NCBI GenBank assembly: GCA_947629915.1
Contig: CANRFN010000003.1
Span: 55,108-119,107, forward strand
Direction: 5' to 3'
Length of the DNA stretch: 64,000 bases
Source: an uncultured Oscillospiraceae bacterium
Lineage (GTDB): Bacteria; Bacillota; Clostridia; Oscillospirales; Oscillospiraceae
This document shows, one piece after another, positions 1-7,804 of the stretch (within the stretch, counting starts at the first letter, position 1; every line of letters begins with the position of its first letter). Below the pieces are notes generated by a model. It had not been told where the DNA came from. It saw only the letters and a list, made by a program, of their open reading frames with translations, and made no database searches. The translations under genes and the position numbers were made by a program.

Positions 1-702
1 CCGGGGACCTCTGTCTGTAAAGTCCCCCAGAAAGACGGCCTTGCGGCCGGCGGGGTGGCGGTATGTACCGTCCGCCTTCTCATAGCCCAGTTTTGCCAGC
101 AGCTCCTCCAGCTCATCGCAGCAGCCGTGGACATCTCCGATGACGTCAAAGGGGCCGGTGTCCTCCCGGTGATCGTTCCAGAGCTTGGTGCGCACGATCT
201 CCACGTTGTCCGCCTGCTCCTGGGAGGTGATCTCGTAGACGAAGGAGAAGCCGTCCCGCCTCAGGTATTTCACGCATCTCCGGGTGTCCCGGGCATGCTG
301 GCGCACCACCCGGTCCGGGATGCGGTGGTCCGTCCGGGCCCGATTCCGCTCCAGAAGGGTCTCCTCCGGCAGGTTCATCACGATGGCCACCGGGTGGACG
401 TTCTGCTCCCTGGCGCAGTCCAGGATCTGTTTGCGGGCGCTCTGCTGCAGGCTGGTGGCATCGATCACGGTGAGCTTGCGGTTGCCGAGGCGCTTGTTGG
501 CGGCGTAGAAGAGCAGATCAAAGGCGTCTTTGGAGGCGCTCTGGTCGTCCGGGTTGTCTGAGACCATGCCCCGGAAGAAGTCTGCGCTCAGCACCTCTGT
601 GGGCTTGAAATAGCGCTGGGCAAAGGTGGACTTCCCGGAGGAGGTGCTGCCCACCATGGCCACCAGGGCAAACTCCGGGATCTCGATTTTGAACTTATCC
701 AT
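1..702 (-). CDS. pnkp: Polynucleotide kinase-phosphatase Pnkp, N-terminal part (cut by window edge)
   Basis: The bacterial Pnkp-Hen1 pair repairs ribotoxin-cut RNA: Pnkp heals and ligates the ends, Hen1 methylates the 3-prime end first. The 234 residues visible show a P-loop GSTSSGKST (residues 18-26) of the 5-prime kinase domain, then the start of a metallophosphoesterase with GDVHGC (189-194) and GDFTDRGP (226-233). The C-terminal ligase-like domain expected of the family would lie outside the window. The start ATG overlaps the Hen1 stop by 8 nt (ATGGATAA), so translation is probably coupled. The frame is open to base 1. Identification is confident; completeness of the gene cannot be judged. 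Confidence 0.93.
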   Translation of the reverse strand, partial: MDKFKIEIPEFALVAMVGSTSSGKSTFAQRYFKPTEVLSADFFRGMVSDNPDDQSASKDAFDLLFYAANKRLGNRKLTVIDATSLQQSARKQILDCAREQNVHPVAIVMNLPEETLLERNRARTDHRIPDRVVRQHARDTRRCVKYLRRDGFSFVYEITSQEQADNVEIVRTKLWNDHREDTGPFDVIGDVHGCCDELEELLAKLGYEKADGTYRHPAGRKAVFLGDFTDRGPR

Positions 703-2137
703 TTCTCGTGAACACCACCATCTGGGTTGGGCACCCGAAGTTTTCGTCCACCGCGCCGATGCCGCGGATCGCCGCAGTGTATCCATAGGTAGCGCAGACC
801 CGCTCCGTCCAGGCGGCAAACTCCGCCCGGGTCCACTCAAAGCGGTGGTCTGAATGCCGCAGCGACCCGGGGGCCATGCCGTACACCGCGTTGTACTCCC
901 GGTTGGGGGTGGTGAGCACCGCCGTCCTAGGCGCCACAAACCCGAACAGATTCCGCTCCAGGGCCGGCAGCCGATTGAGATCGATGTGCTCCAGCACCTC
1001 GATGACGCAGGCGCAGTCCATCCCGTCCATCCGCTTGTCTCGGTAGGTGAGAGAGCCCTGGAACAGGGTGAGCTTTTCTCTCTGGACTTCGGGCATCCGG
1101 TCCAGGTGCAGCCGCTTTGCCGCCTTCTCCAGGGCCATCACGGAGACATCGCAGGCGGTGATCTTCTGGATCTGGGGCTCTTTCAGCAGCAGGGCCACCA
1201 GGCGGCCCTCGCCGCAGCCGGCGTCCAGCACCGAGGCGGCGCCGCTGGCCAGCACCGCATTGCGCACCGCCTCCATGCGCAGGGTATTCAGAGACACCGG
1301 CTTGTCCTGCTCCGCCGGGGCATCGTCCGATTCCGCAGCCGGGGTCTCTTCCGTCTCCTCGGACTCTTCCGTCTCCTCGTCCTCACCGGCGTCCTTCTCC
1401 GGCACATCCGTCTGGCGGAGCCGCTCCAGGGCCTCGTTGGCAAGGCCCCGCTTTTTGAAGAGGTAGCGCCTGGTGATCCGCTCCCGCTCCGGGTGGGCGG
1501 CCAGCCAGCCCTCCCCGTGGCTCAGAAGCTTGCGGATCTCATCGGCGGAGGTGTAATAGTGCTTCTGTCGATCGAAGACGGGGATCAGCACGTAGAGGTG
1601 GTGCAATAGGGCAGAGAGCAGCACCTTGCCACGAATGGTGAGGGTGATGTACGGGGACATCCCCCACTCCGGGAAGGCGTCTGTGAGCAGGCCCCTTTTC
1701 GTCTCCACGGTGTAGCCCAGGGGTTCAAAGAGTTTCCGGGCCAGCTCCTCATCGCCCCGGTCCTTGAGACAGGGCAGGGTGGCGGTGAGCTGCAGCGGGG
1801 TCTTGGCTAGATCGGGGAACTTGTCACAGCGGCCGGACATGGCAGTGCCGAACACTTTGGAGATGGCAGTGCTCAGAAAGGAAGTGGCCGCATAGGGTCT
1901 GTCGTTGACGTAGTCGAAGAGGCCGGGCACTCCGCTGCCCTCTTTGCCTTTCGCCAGGTCCAGGGGGTCGATGTCCAACAGCAGGGCCGCGGTGGTACGG
2001 GCATCGCTCACCTCCGGGTAGAAGACGTAGGCCTTGCCGAAAGACAGGGAAAAGGCCTGGGGCCGGTCTGGGTTTTTGAACAGCAGATAGCCCAGATCCT
2101 GGGTGTGGCTGCCCTCATAGGTGATGGTCAGGAGCAT
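695..2137 (-). CDS. hen1: RNA 3-prime-terminal 2-prime-O-methyltransferase Hen1
   Basis: Hen1 adds a 2-prime-O-methyl group at the 3-prime end of broken RNA before Pnkp seals it, so the junction resists renewed cleavage. The 480-residue protein has the bacterial Hen1 N-terminal domain (about 1-245), an acidic Glu-rich linker (about 250-280) and a SAM methyltransferase domain with VLDAGCGEG (303-311) and the metal-binding EVLEHI motif (379-384) of the family, followed by a His cluster RHSDH. ATG start with AGAGGAG upstream. It is the first gene of the operon, behind a near-perfect sigma-A promoter. Length and domain order match full-length bacterial Hen1. Confidence 0.94.
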   Translation of the reverse strand: MLLTITYEGSHTQDLGYLLFKNPDRPQAFSLSFGKAYVFYPEVSDARTTAALLLDIDPLDLAKGKEGSGVPGLFDYVNDRPYAATSFLSTAISKVFGTAMSGRCDKFPDLAKTPLQLTATLPCLKDRGDEELARKLFEPLGYTVETKRGLLTDAFPEWGMSPYITLTIRGKVLLSALLHHLYVLIPVFDRQKHYYTSADEIRKLLSHGEGWLAAHPERERITRRYLFKKRGLANEALERLRQTDVPEKDAGEDEETEESEETEETPAAESDDAPAEQDKPVSLNTLRMEAVRNAVLASGAASVLDAGCGEGRLVALLLKEPQIQKITACDVSVMALEKAAKRLHLDRMPEVQREKLTLFQGSLTYRDKRMDGMDCACVIEVLEHIDLNRLPALERNLFGFVAPRTAVLTTPNREYNAVYGMAPGSLRHSDHRFEWTRAEFAAWTERVCATYGYTAAIRGIGAVDENFGCPTQMVVFTRNG

Positions 2138-2218
2138 GCCGCATCACTCCTCTCTGGCGCGGGGTCCTGCCTTGGCAGGGGCGCCGTTCCGGCATGAAAA
2201 CTGCATCACGTTCGGTCT

Positions 2219-2247
2219 ATTATAGGGGGCCGCCGGGAGGCTGTCAA
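2219..2247 (-). promoter_or_regulatory. Consensus sigma-A promoter of hen1-pnkp
   Basis: On the minus strand TTGACA and TATAAT are separated by exactly 17 bp, a perfect match to consensus, about 80 bp upstream of the hen1 start. The leader between holds a small CCTGCC/GGCAGG hairpin. Confidence 0.85.
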
Positions 2248-2282
2248 GTGAACTGCTGGTTCACAACCGCCCGCAATGTGGG

Positions 2283-2320
2283 AAAAACCGGGGCATCCCG
2301 CTGTGAGATGCCCCGGCTTT
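2283..2320 (-). terminator. Intrinsic terminator after purD
   Basis: Ten-bp stem CCGGGGCATC/GATGCCCCGG with a 9-nt loop, followed on the minus strand by TTTTT. It closes the purine operon, whose last gene purD ends just upstream. Confidence 0.85.
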
Positions 2321-2331
2321 TGGGGGAGAGA

Positions 2332-3591
2332 TTAAAATGCGTGGCCGATGTCGGTGCGCATGTGCATATCCTTAAAGGAGATATGCTTGGCGGCCTCATA
2401 GGAGGCCTCGATGGCGTCCTCCAGATTGGCTGCGGTGCAGGTCACCCCCAGCACCCGGCCGCCGTTGGTGAGAACCTCGCCCTCCGGGCCCAGTTTGGTG
2501 CCGGCGTGGAAGACCATGGAGGTCTTGCCCGCCTCCTCCAGACCGGTGATGGGATATCCCTTCTGATAGGACAGGGGGTAGCCGCCGGAGGCCAGTACCA
2601 GGCAGCAGGCAGCGCCATCGCGCCAGCGGATGTCGCACTGGTCCAGGGTGCCGTTTCGGCAGGCCAGCATGATGTCCAGAAGGTCGGTGTCCAGCAGAGA
2701 CAGCACCGCCTGGCACTCCGGGTCGCCGAAGCGGGCGTTGTACTCCACCACCTTGGGGCCCTCCGGGGTGAGCATCAGGCCGAAGTACAGCACGCCGTGG
2801 AAGGGGCGCCCCTCCGCCTTCAGGGCCTGCACCGTGGGGAGAAAGATCTCGTCCATGCAGCGCTGGGCGATCTCCGGGGTGTACTGGGGCGGCGGGGTGA
2901 TGGCGCCCATGCCGCCGGTGTTGGGACCCCGGTTGCCGTTGAAGGCCCGCTTGTGGTCCTGGCTGGGGGGCATGGGGGAGACGTGCTCGCCGTCCACAAA
3001 GGCCAGCACCGTGACCTCGGGGCCGGTCATGCACTCCTCGATGACAAGGGTGGTGCCGGCATCGCCGAACTTCCGGCCTTCCATCATCTCGGCGGCGGCC
3101 AGTTTGGCCTCGTCCTCGGTCTGGGCCACGGTGACGCCCTTGCCTAGAGCCAGGCCGTCTGCCTTTACCACGATGGGGGCGCCCTGCTGCTCAATGTACT
3201 TGAGGGCGCTGTCCAGGTCGTGGAAGGTGCCGGATTTCGCCGTGGGGATGTGATACTGTTCCATCAGCGCCTTGGAGAAGGCCTTGCTGGCCTCCACAAT
3301 GGCGGCGTTCTTTCGGGGGCCGAAGGCGGGGATGCCCGCCTCCTCCAGGGCGTCCACCATGCCCATGGCCAGGGGATCGTCCGGGGCCACCACCACGAAG
3401 TCCATGGCGTTCTCCCTGGCCCAGGAGACCATGCCGTCCACATCGGTGGCGCCCACGTTGACGCACTTGGCCACCGAGGCAATGCCGCCGTTGCCGGGGG
3501 CGCAGTACAGTTCCTGCACCTTCGGGGACTGAGACAGCTTCCAGCAGATGGCGTGTTCCCGCCCGCCGGAGCCCACTACCAGTACTTTCAT
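2332..3591 (-). CDS. purD: Phosphoribosylamine-glycine ligase
   Basis: PurD joins glycine to phosphoribosylamine with ATP in step 2 of purine synthesis. The 419-residue ATP-grasp protein has the GARS N-terminal motif KVLVVGSGGREHA, the substrate-binding segment with GNGG, the ATP-grasp core (KADGLALGKGV) and NARFGDPE metal ligands. Length fits the family. I chose ATG at 3591, 6 nt after GGAGGAG; an in-frame GTG lies one codon upstream. Last gene of the operon, 18 nt after the AICAR transformylase gene. Confidence 0.97.
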   Translation of the reverse strand: MKVLVVGSGGREHAICWKLSQSPKVQELYCAPGNGGIASVAKCVNVGATDVDGMVSWARENAMDFVVVAPDDPLAMGMVDALEEAGIPAFGPRKNAAIVEASKAFSKALMEQYHIPTAKSGTFHDLDSALKYIEQQGAPIVVKADGLALGKGVTVAQTEDEAKLAAAEMMEGRKFGDAGTTLVIEECMTGPEVTVLAFVDGEHVSPMPPSQDHKRAFNGNRGPNTGGMGAITPPPQYTPEIAQRCMDEIFLPTVQALKAEGRPFHGVLYFGLMLTPEGPKVVEYNARFGDPECQAVLSLLDTDLLDIMLACRNGTLDQCDIRWRDGAACCLVLASGGYPLSYQKGYPITGLEEAGKTSMVFHAGTKLGPEGEVLTNGGRVLGVTCTAANLEDAIEASYEAAKHISFKDMHMRTDIGHAF

Positions 3592-3609
3592 CACAAACTC
3601 CTCCGCTTC

Positions 3610-4782
3610 TCAGTGATGGAAAAGACGCATGCCGGTGAAGGCCATCACGATGCCGTACCTGTCGCAGGCCTGGATCACCGCATCGTCCCGGATGGACCCG
3701 CCGGGCTGTGCGATATACTGCACGCCGGACTTTCGGGCCCGCTCCACGTTGTCCCCAAAGGGGAAGAAGGCGTCCGAGCCCACGGAGACGCCGCTGAGGG
3801 TGGCAATCCAGGCCTTTTTCTCCTCCGGCAGCAGGGGCTCCGGCCGGCTCACGAAGATCTCCTGCCAGGCGCCGTCTGCCAGCACGTCCTCATACTCGTC
3901 CGAGATGTAAACATCGATGGCGTTGTCCCGGTTGGGGCGGCGGATCCCGGGCTTAAAGGGCAGAGCCAATACCTTCGGGTGCTGGCGGAGCATCCAGGTG
4001 TCCGCCTTGTTGCCGGCGAGGCGGGTGCAGTGAATGCGGCTCTGCTGTCCGGCGCCCACGCCGATGGTCTGGCCGTCCTTCACATAGCACACGGAGTTGG
4101 ACTGGGTGTATTTCAGGGTGAGCAGCGCCAGGAGGAGGTCCTTCTTCGCGGCGTCCGGGAGGTCTTTGTTCTCCGTGACGATGTTCTCCAGCAGGCCCTC
4201 GTGGATCTCAAAGGCGTTGTATCCCTGCTCGAAGGTGATGCCGTAGATGTTGCGGCGCTCGATGGGGGCGGGCTCGTAGGCGGGGTCGATCTGCACCACG
4301 TTGTATCCGCCCTTGCGCTTGGTCTTCAGGATCTCCAGGGCCTCATCGGTGTAGCCCGGGGCGATGACGCCGTCCGAGACCTCCAGGGCCAGGAATCTGG
4401 CGGTGGGGGCATCGCAGACATCGCTGAGGGCCGCCCAGTCCCCGTAGGAGGAGAGGCGGTCGCAGCCGCGGGCCTTGATGTAGGCCCGGGCGATGGGGGA
4501 GGTGTCCAGGCCCTCGGCAAAGTAGATCTTCTGCTGGGTCTCGCTGAGGGGCGTGCCCAGGGCGGCACCGGCGGGGGAGACGTGCTTAAAGGATGCCGCT
4601 GCCGGCAGACCGGTGGCCTTGCGCAGTGCCTTCACCAGCTGCCAGGAGTTGAGGGCGTCCATGAAGTTGATGTAGCCTGGCTTCCCGTTCAGCACCTGCA
4701 GAGGCAGCTCGCCGTTCTCCATGTAGATCCGGGCCGGCTTCTGATTGGGGTTACAGCCGTATTTCAATTCCAGTTCGGTCAC
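3610..4782 (-). CDS. purH: Stand-alone AICAR formyltransferase (PurH C-terminal domain family)
   Basis: Transfers formyl from 10-formyl-THF to AICAR, the ninth step of purine synthesis. The 390 residues correspond only to the transformylase half of bifunctional PurH: the LKYGCNPNQKPA start and the KHVSPAGAA active-site segment are present, while the N-terminal cyclohydrolase half is missing and is replaced by the separate gene at 5397-6098. GTG start overlaps the preceding ASCH gene stop by 4 nt (GTGA); AAGGAG lies 11 nt upstream. This split arrangement occurs in other clostridia. Confidence 0.93.
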   Translation of the reverse strand: MTELELKYGCNPNQKPARIYMENGELPLQVLNGKPGYINFMDALNSWQLVKALRKATGLPAAASFKHVSPAGAALGTPLSETQQKIYFAEGLDTSPIARAYIKARGCDRLSSYGDWAALSDVCDAPTARFLALEVSDGVIAPGYTDEALEILKTKRKGGYNVVQIDPAYEPAPIERRNIYGITFEQGYNAFEIHEGLLENIVTENKDLPDAAKKDLLLALLTLKYTQSNSVCYVKDGQTIGVGAGQQSRIHCTRLAGNKADTWMLRQHPKVLALPFKPGIRRPNRDNAIDVYISDEYEDVLADGAWQEIFVSRPEPLLPEEKKAWIATLSGVSVGSDAFFPFGDNVERARKSGVQYIAQPGGSIRDDAVIQACDRYGIVMAFTGMRLFHH

Positions 4783-5255
4783 AGGTAATCGCTCTCCTTG
4801 TCATTGTTCGTCGGATAAACCAGTTCGAATTCCTCACAGACCACGGGCATGTCCTCGTCAAAGGTGAGGCCGGCCTCCCGCAGGGAGCGGGTGAAAAAGC
4901 GGCGGTGGATCTCCCGCCAGGTCTCCAGCGAGCGGTCTCCCTCCCCCTCCAGCCAGGCGTGGTTGGCGGAGACCTCCTTGAACGGCACCACGGTCACCCG
5001 GGTGGTGCGGATGATGCACACGGCCTCGCCGCTGCCGTCCAGGATGATGGAGAAGTCGCCGGGCTTGGGCAGCGCCTCGTGGTCCACCTCATACAGGGGA
5101 AACGCCGAGGAAGTGGCGGTTTTCACACCGGTTCGCACCAGTTCGGCCAGACCGTCCGGGTCATCGCCCAGGGCATAGTCCGTGTATTCGCAGTTGCCGC
5201 CGGTGTAAGAACCGGTGGAAGCGGAGTACTCCGCCCACAGCTCCGGGGCGGTCAT
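4779..5255 (-). CDS. ASCH-domain protein inside the purine operon
   Basis: A 158-residue protein of the ASCH family (a PUA-like fold thought to bind RNA or nucleotides). Family-type features are the early TGGNCEYTDYALGD-like segment, GVKTATSS and the beta-strand core around PGDFSIILDGSG and IIRTTRVTVVPFKEVS. It is translationally coupled at both ends, by ATGA with the small ORF upstream and GTGA with the AICAR transformylase gene downstream, so it is expressed with purine genes. Its role there is unknown; a nucleotide-sensing or RNA-binding role is inference. Confidence 0.8.
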   Translation of the reverse strand: MTAPELWAEYSASTGSYTGGNCEYTDYALGDDPDGLAELVRTGVKTATSSAFPLYEVDHEALPKPGDFSIILDGSGEAVCIIRTTRVTVVPFKEVSANHAWLEGEGDRSLETWREIHRRFFTRSLREAGLTFDEDMPVVCEEFELVYPTNNDKESDYL

Positions 5256-5344
5256 CGGGGGACCTCCTCACGGCGCACTGCAGGGTTGCGCGGTTGGACT
5301 GCAGCCTTTTCCCCGAGGGGCACGTTGCGGGAAAGCTGTTTCAT
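5252..5344 (-). CDS. Small ORF (30 aa) coupled to the ASCH gene
   Basis: Reads ATG to TGA for 30 codons (starting MKQLSR), basic and without hydrophobic segments. ACAGGAG lies 8 nt before the ATG and its TGA overlaps the ATG of the ASCH gene in an ATGA junction. That fills a 140-bp gap that otherwise has no gene in an operon where all other junctions are tight. It may be a real small protein or a leader peptide that controls ASCH translation. No family recognised. Confidence 0.45.
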   Translation of the reverse strand: MKQLSRNVPLGEKAAVQPRNPAVRREEVPR

Positions 5345-5396
5345 AATGAAATCTCCTGTCTGCTGAAATTCCGGTTTCAACGGATCTCAACCGGGA

Positions 5397-6098
5397 TCAG
5401 CGATTTTGGTTGCGCAGCGCGGTCTCCCGGGCACCGTCTGCCAGGCGGATCATCTGCACAAAGAGGGATACCTTGTTGTCCGGGTTCAGGCTCTCCCACA
5501 GCGCATCGGCCCACTGCTCCGCCGTGGCATCGGGAATGGCCACCGCCTTGGGCTCTCCGGCAAAGGAGGGCAGGGGATTGCCGTCTCCCTGATAGGTGGA
5601 GATGAAGTGGCCCACGCCGGCCTTGGGGGCCTCGTACTCATAGAAGTACCGGCAGCAGCAGGACGGGTCTCCCTCCAGGGACTTCAGGATGGACAGCACG
5701 TAGCTGCCGTCCGGGTCCACCACGCCGGAGATCCGGGGGGTCCAGTTGGGGCCGTCCGGCTCGAAGGTGCGGGTCTTCAGGGCGTGGCGGTAGCACTTGC
5801 CCTGGGCCATGGCGTCCCGAATGGTGTCGGTCTGGTCGCCGTTGGTGACAATGGTGGCGCCGTCCAGGATGCGCACCGGGTGATAGATGATGAGGGAGGG
5901 GTCCTCCATCTTGCTCTCGTCATAGGCCTTGGTGCGGATGCCGTCTTCCGTGGCCTCGAAGATCCGGTTGCGGCTGTTGGCGCTGCGGCCCATGATGAAG
6001 TAGGCGATGGCCGCCCTTTGGTTGTCCGGGGTCCTGCCCAGGACGATGCCGCGGCCGGGATAGGATGTCTCTCGCAAATAGGCGTTGAGATCGGTCAT
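5397..6098 (-). CDS. IMP cyclohydrolase, PurO-like family
   Basis: A 233-residue protein of the IMP_cyclohyd family first known from archaeal PurO, which closes the purine ring (FAICAR to IMP). Family features visible are the start LRETSYPGRGIVLGRTPDN, the segment AIAYFIMGRSANSRNRIF, the NGDQTDTI motif and the C-terminal region around FISTYQGDGNPLPSF. It supplies the activity missing from the stand-alone AICAR transformylase two genes downstream. The ATG overlaps the purN stop (ATGA). An upstream extension of this frame exists but is a purN shadow. Confidence 0.9.
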   Translation of the reverse strand: MTDLNAYLRETSYPGRGIVLGRTPDNQRAAIAYFIMGRSANSRNRIFEATEDGIRTKAYDESKMEDPSLIIYHPVRILDGATIVTNGDQTDTIRDAMAQGKCYRHALKTRTFEPDGPNWTPRISGVVDPDGSYVLSILKSLEGDPSCCCRYFYEYEAPKAGVGHFISTYQGDGNPLPSFAGEPKAVAIPDATAEQWADALWESLNPDNKVSLFVQMIRLADGARETALRNQNR

Positions 6099-6745
6099 AG
6101 GTCGGTTCTCCTTCCTGATTCGTCCAGTATGTGTACGATGCGTCCCTCCACCTGCAGCCGGTCCTGGCAGAAGAGCGCCACCGCCCGGGGCAGGAGGATC
6201 CACTCCGCCTGCTCCATGATCCTGCGCTGCAGGGTCTCCGGGGTGTCTCCCTCCAGCACGGGCACCGCCTTCTGGGCGATCACCGGGCCGGCATCGCAGT
6301 CCGGGGAGACAAAGTGGACCGTGGCACCGGACACCTTCACCCCGTAGGCCAATGCGGCCTCGTGGACGCGGAGCCCGTAGAAGCCGGGACCGCAAAAGGA
6401 GGGGATCAGCGCCGGGTGTACGTTGACAATGGCGTTGGGATAGGCATCGGTGAGCTCCGAGGTGAGGATGATCATAAAGCCGGCCAGCACCACAAGGTCG
6501 ATGTGCAGCGCCTGCAGGCGATCCCGCAGGGCGATGGTGTACGCCTGGCTGTTCTCGTAGTCCCTCCGGGCCATCACCTCCCCGGGGATGCCGGCGGCCG
6601 CCGCCCGCTCCAGGGCGTATACCCCGGGCTTGGAGGCGATCACCGCGGCGATGGTGCCGTTAGGAATTTCTCCCCGGCGCTCAGCATCGATGAGGGCCTG
6701 CAGGTTGGTGCCGCCGCCGGAGACCAGAACCGCGATACGCTTCAC
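6095..6745 (-). CDS. purN: Phosphoribosylglycinamide formyltransferase
   Basis: PurN transfers formyl from 10-formyl-THF to GAR. The 216-residue protein has the KRIAVLVSGGGTNLQALID nucleotide-binding start, the catalytic segment around NVHPALIPSF and the GATVHFVSPDCDAGPVI motif containing the catalytic His and Asp. GTG start overlaps the purM stop by 4 nt (GTGA), and its own stop overlaps the next gene. Confidence 0.96.
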   Translation of the reverse strand: MKRIAVLVSGGGTNLQALIDAERRGEIPNGTIAAVIASKPGVYALERAAAAGIPGEVMARRDYENSQAYTIALRDRLQALHIDLVVLAGFMIILTSELTDAYPNAIVNVHPALIPSFCGPGFYGLRVHEAALAYGVKVSGATVHFVSPDCDAGPVIAQKAVPVLEGDTPETLQRRIMEQAEWILLPRAVALFCQDRLQVEGRIVHILDESGRRTDL

Positions 6746-7785
6746 AGCAGCACCACCCCGGTCTCGCCGGCCTTCACCGCGCCGATTTGATACGCCGCCT
6801 CGCCGGCGGCGGTGGCGGCCGCCAGGGCGGCCTCTGCCTGCCCTGCGGGCACCGCCATGAGAAAGCCGATGCCCATGTTGAAGGTGTTGTACATGTCCCG
6901 CCGGGGGATATCGCCCCGCCTCTGGATCATGGAGAAGATGGGCGGGCAGGGGAAGGCGGCGCAGTCGATCTCGGCGCTGAGGCCCTCCGGCAGCATCCGG
7001 GGCACGTTCTCATAGAACCCGCCGCCGGTGATGTGGCTCATGCCGTGGATGTCCACGCCGGCGTGCAGCACCGCCTTCACCGCCTTCACATAGATGCGGG
7101 TGGGGGTGAGGAGCACCTCGCCCAGGCTCTTGCCGTCCAGCTCTGCCACCGGGGCCTGGAGATCGGCGTTCTCCACATCGAAGACCTTTCGCACCAGGGA
7201 GAAGCCGTTGGAGTGGACGCCGGAGGAGGCGAGGCCGATGAGCACATCGCCCGCCGCCATGCGGCTGCCATCGATGATCTTGGACCGGTCTGCCAGCCCC
7301 ACGGAGAAGCCGGCAAGATCGTAGTCCTCCGGGGCCATGGTGCCCGGGTGCTCGGCGGTCTCGCCGCCCACCAGGGCGCACTCAGACTGGATGCAGCCCT
7401 CTGCGATGCCGGAGACGATCTCGGCGATGCGCACCGGGTCGTTTTTTCCGCAGGCGATATAGTCCAGGAAAAACAGGGGCATGGCGCCGCCGCAGATGAT
7501 GTCGTTGACGCACATGGCCACGCAGTCGATGCCAACGGTGTTGTGGCGGTTCATGAGCTGGGCGATGCGCAGCTTGGTGCCCACGCCATCGGTGCCGGAG
7601 ACCAGCACCGGCTCCTGCATGTCCTTTACGTTTGGGGCAAAGCAGCCGCCAAAGCCGCCGATGGTCCCCAGCACCCCGGGGATATAGGTGGCCTCCGCCA
7701 TGGGCTTGATGCGGCGCACCGCGTCATATCCCGCGGTGACGTCCACCCCGGCGGCAGCATAGGAAGCGGAATGGGAATTTTGCAT
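6742..7785 (-). CDS. purM: Phosphoribosylformylglycinamidine cyclo-ligase
   Basis: PurM closes the imidazole ring to give AIR. The 347-residue protein carries the AIRS-family start SYAAAGVDVTAGYDAV, the glycine-rich VLGTIGGFGGCF, the SGTDGVGTKL nucleotide segment and HITGGGFYENVPR. Length is normal. ATG start with GGAGGG close upstream; 19 nt after purF. Confidence 0.97.
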   Translation of the reverse strand: MQNSHSASYAAAGVDVTAGYDAVRRIKPMAEATYIPGVLGTIGGFGGCFAPNVKDMQEPVLVSGTDGVGTKLRIAQLMNRHNTVGIDCVAMCVNDIICGGAMPLFFLDYIACGKNDPVRIAEIVSGIAEGCIQSECALVGGETAEHPGTMAPEDYDLAGFSVGLADRSKIIDGSRMAAGDVLIGLASSGVHSNGFSLVRKVFDVENADLQAPVAELDGKSLGEVLLTPTRIYVKAVKAVLHAGVDIHGMSHITGGGFYENVPRMLPEGLSAEIDCAAFPCPPIFSMIQRRGDIPRRDMYNTFNMGIGFLMAVPAGQAEAALAAATAAGEAAYQIGAVKAGETGVVLL

Positions 7786-7804
7786 GGAAAAACCCTCCTG
7801 GCTG

